Below, in pieces: positions 41,208-41,262 of a stretch of 41,262 bases of DNA. Both the position numbers and the translations under genes were made by a program. The stretch lies in NCBI GenBank assembly GCA_040881685.1, contig JBBECS010000010.1:1-41262 (forward strand). Direction: 5' to 3'. Position 1 is the first letter of the stretch. Each line of letters begins with the position of its first letter. The notes under the pieces were generated by a model. It was not told the DNA's origin. It did no database searches and saw only the letters and a list, made by a program, of their open reading frames with translations. Source of the DNA: Acidimicrobiia bacterium. GTDB taxonomy: Bacteria; Actinomycetota; Acidimicrobiia; IMCC26256; PALSA-555.

Positions 41208-41262
41208 ATGAGCAAGCCGAAGTTCGAGCGGAACAAGCCGCATCTCAACATCGGGACGATTG
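41208..41262 (+). CDS. tuf: Elongation factor Tu, N-terminal fragment cut by the window edge
   Basis: The 18 complete codons read MSKPKFERNKPHLNIGTI, matching the invariant EF-Tu N-terminus (AKxKFERxKPHVNIGTIGHVDHGKT), just before the GTP-binding P-loop. GGAGCAGAGCAGGG lies upstream as a possible ribosome-binding region. EF-Tu delivers aminoacyl-tRNA to the ribosome. Its placement after tRNA genes resembles the tRNA-tufB loci of other bacteria. Confidence 0.85.
   Translation, partial: MSKPKFERNKPHLNIGTI

Overview
The window is a high-GC chromosomal segment from an actinobacterium. A deep-branching lineage such as Acidimicrobiia is a guess from codon usage, the HTG-type NuoD and the gene order, not a phylogeny. 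It is dominated by respiratory complex I genes. The first 49 bases are a C homopolymer, and a G17/C36 block at 39712-39764 looks like an assembly or sequencing artefact. Linkage of the last 1.5 kb to the rest is therefore uncertain.

Layout on the + strand: a geranylgeranyl-reductase-family flavoprotein (177-1418); a tightly overlapping five-gene envelope-glycan or glycolipid operon (DMT transporter, DegT aminotransferase, SDR epimerase, NodB deacetylase, GT28/MGDG-synthase-like glycosyltransferase; 1437-6209); a complete 14-gene nuoA-N operon (6360-22104); a convergent patatin gene on the minus strand (22180-23067); a second complex I operon, nuoABCDHIJKLMN without nuoEFG (23264-33853); a MidA/NDUFAF7-like methyltransferase; acetyl-CoA synthetase; a HAD phosphatase; an EamA transporter; and the HtpX protease behind an ECF-type promoter. 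After the homopolymer block come yajQ (-), tRNA-Tyr, a GNAT acetyltransferase (-), tRNA-Thr, tRNA-Met and the first codons of tuf.

Functionally, operon 1 encodes a standard NADH:quinone oxidoreductase. Operon 2 encodes an 11-subunit enzyme that has the membrane arm and quinone module but no NADH-input module, so its electron donor is unknown. The reductase may saturate the menaquinone tail. The methyltransferase may modify the NuoD of operon 2, which keeps the HRG arginine that NuoD of operon 1 lacks.

The most unusual content is a family of modular palindromic repeats, about 8 clear copies plus related and degraded ones. The core is a hairpin whose stem sequence differs between copies but stays paired, capped by GGTATCC or GGTAACC, with conserved flanks and a right end carrying an ATG. 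Copies lie at gene junctions and also inside protein-coding sequence, always in the same reading frame (peptide like AGVSPAAASEAME). Two sit in nuoL1, and others form the starts of nuoC1, nuoD1 and nuoC2. One copy carries a second hairpin repeat nested in its loop. The arrangement recalls the coding-sequence palindromic elements of Rickettsia, but I do not recognise this family.
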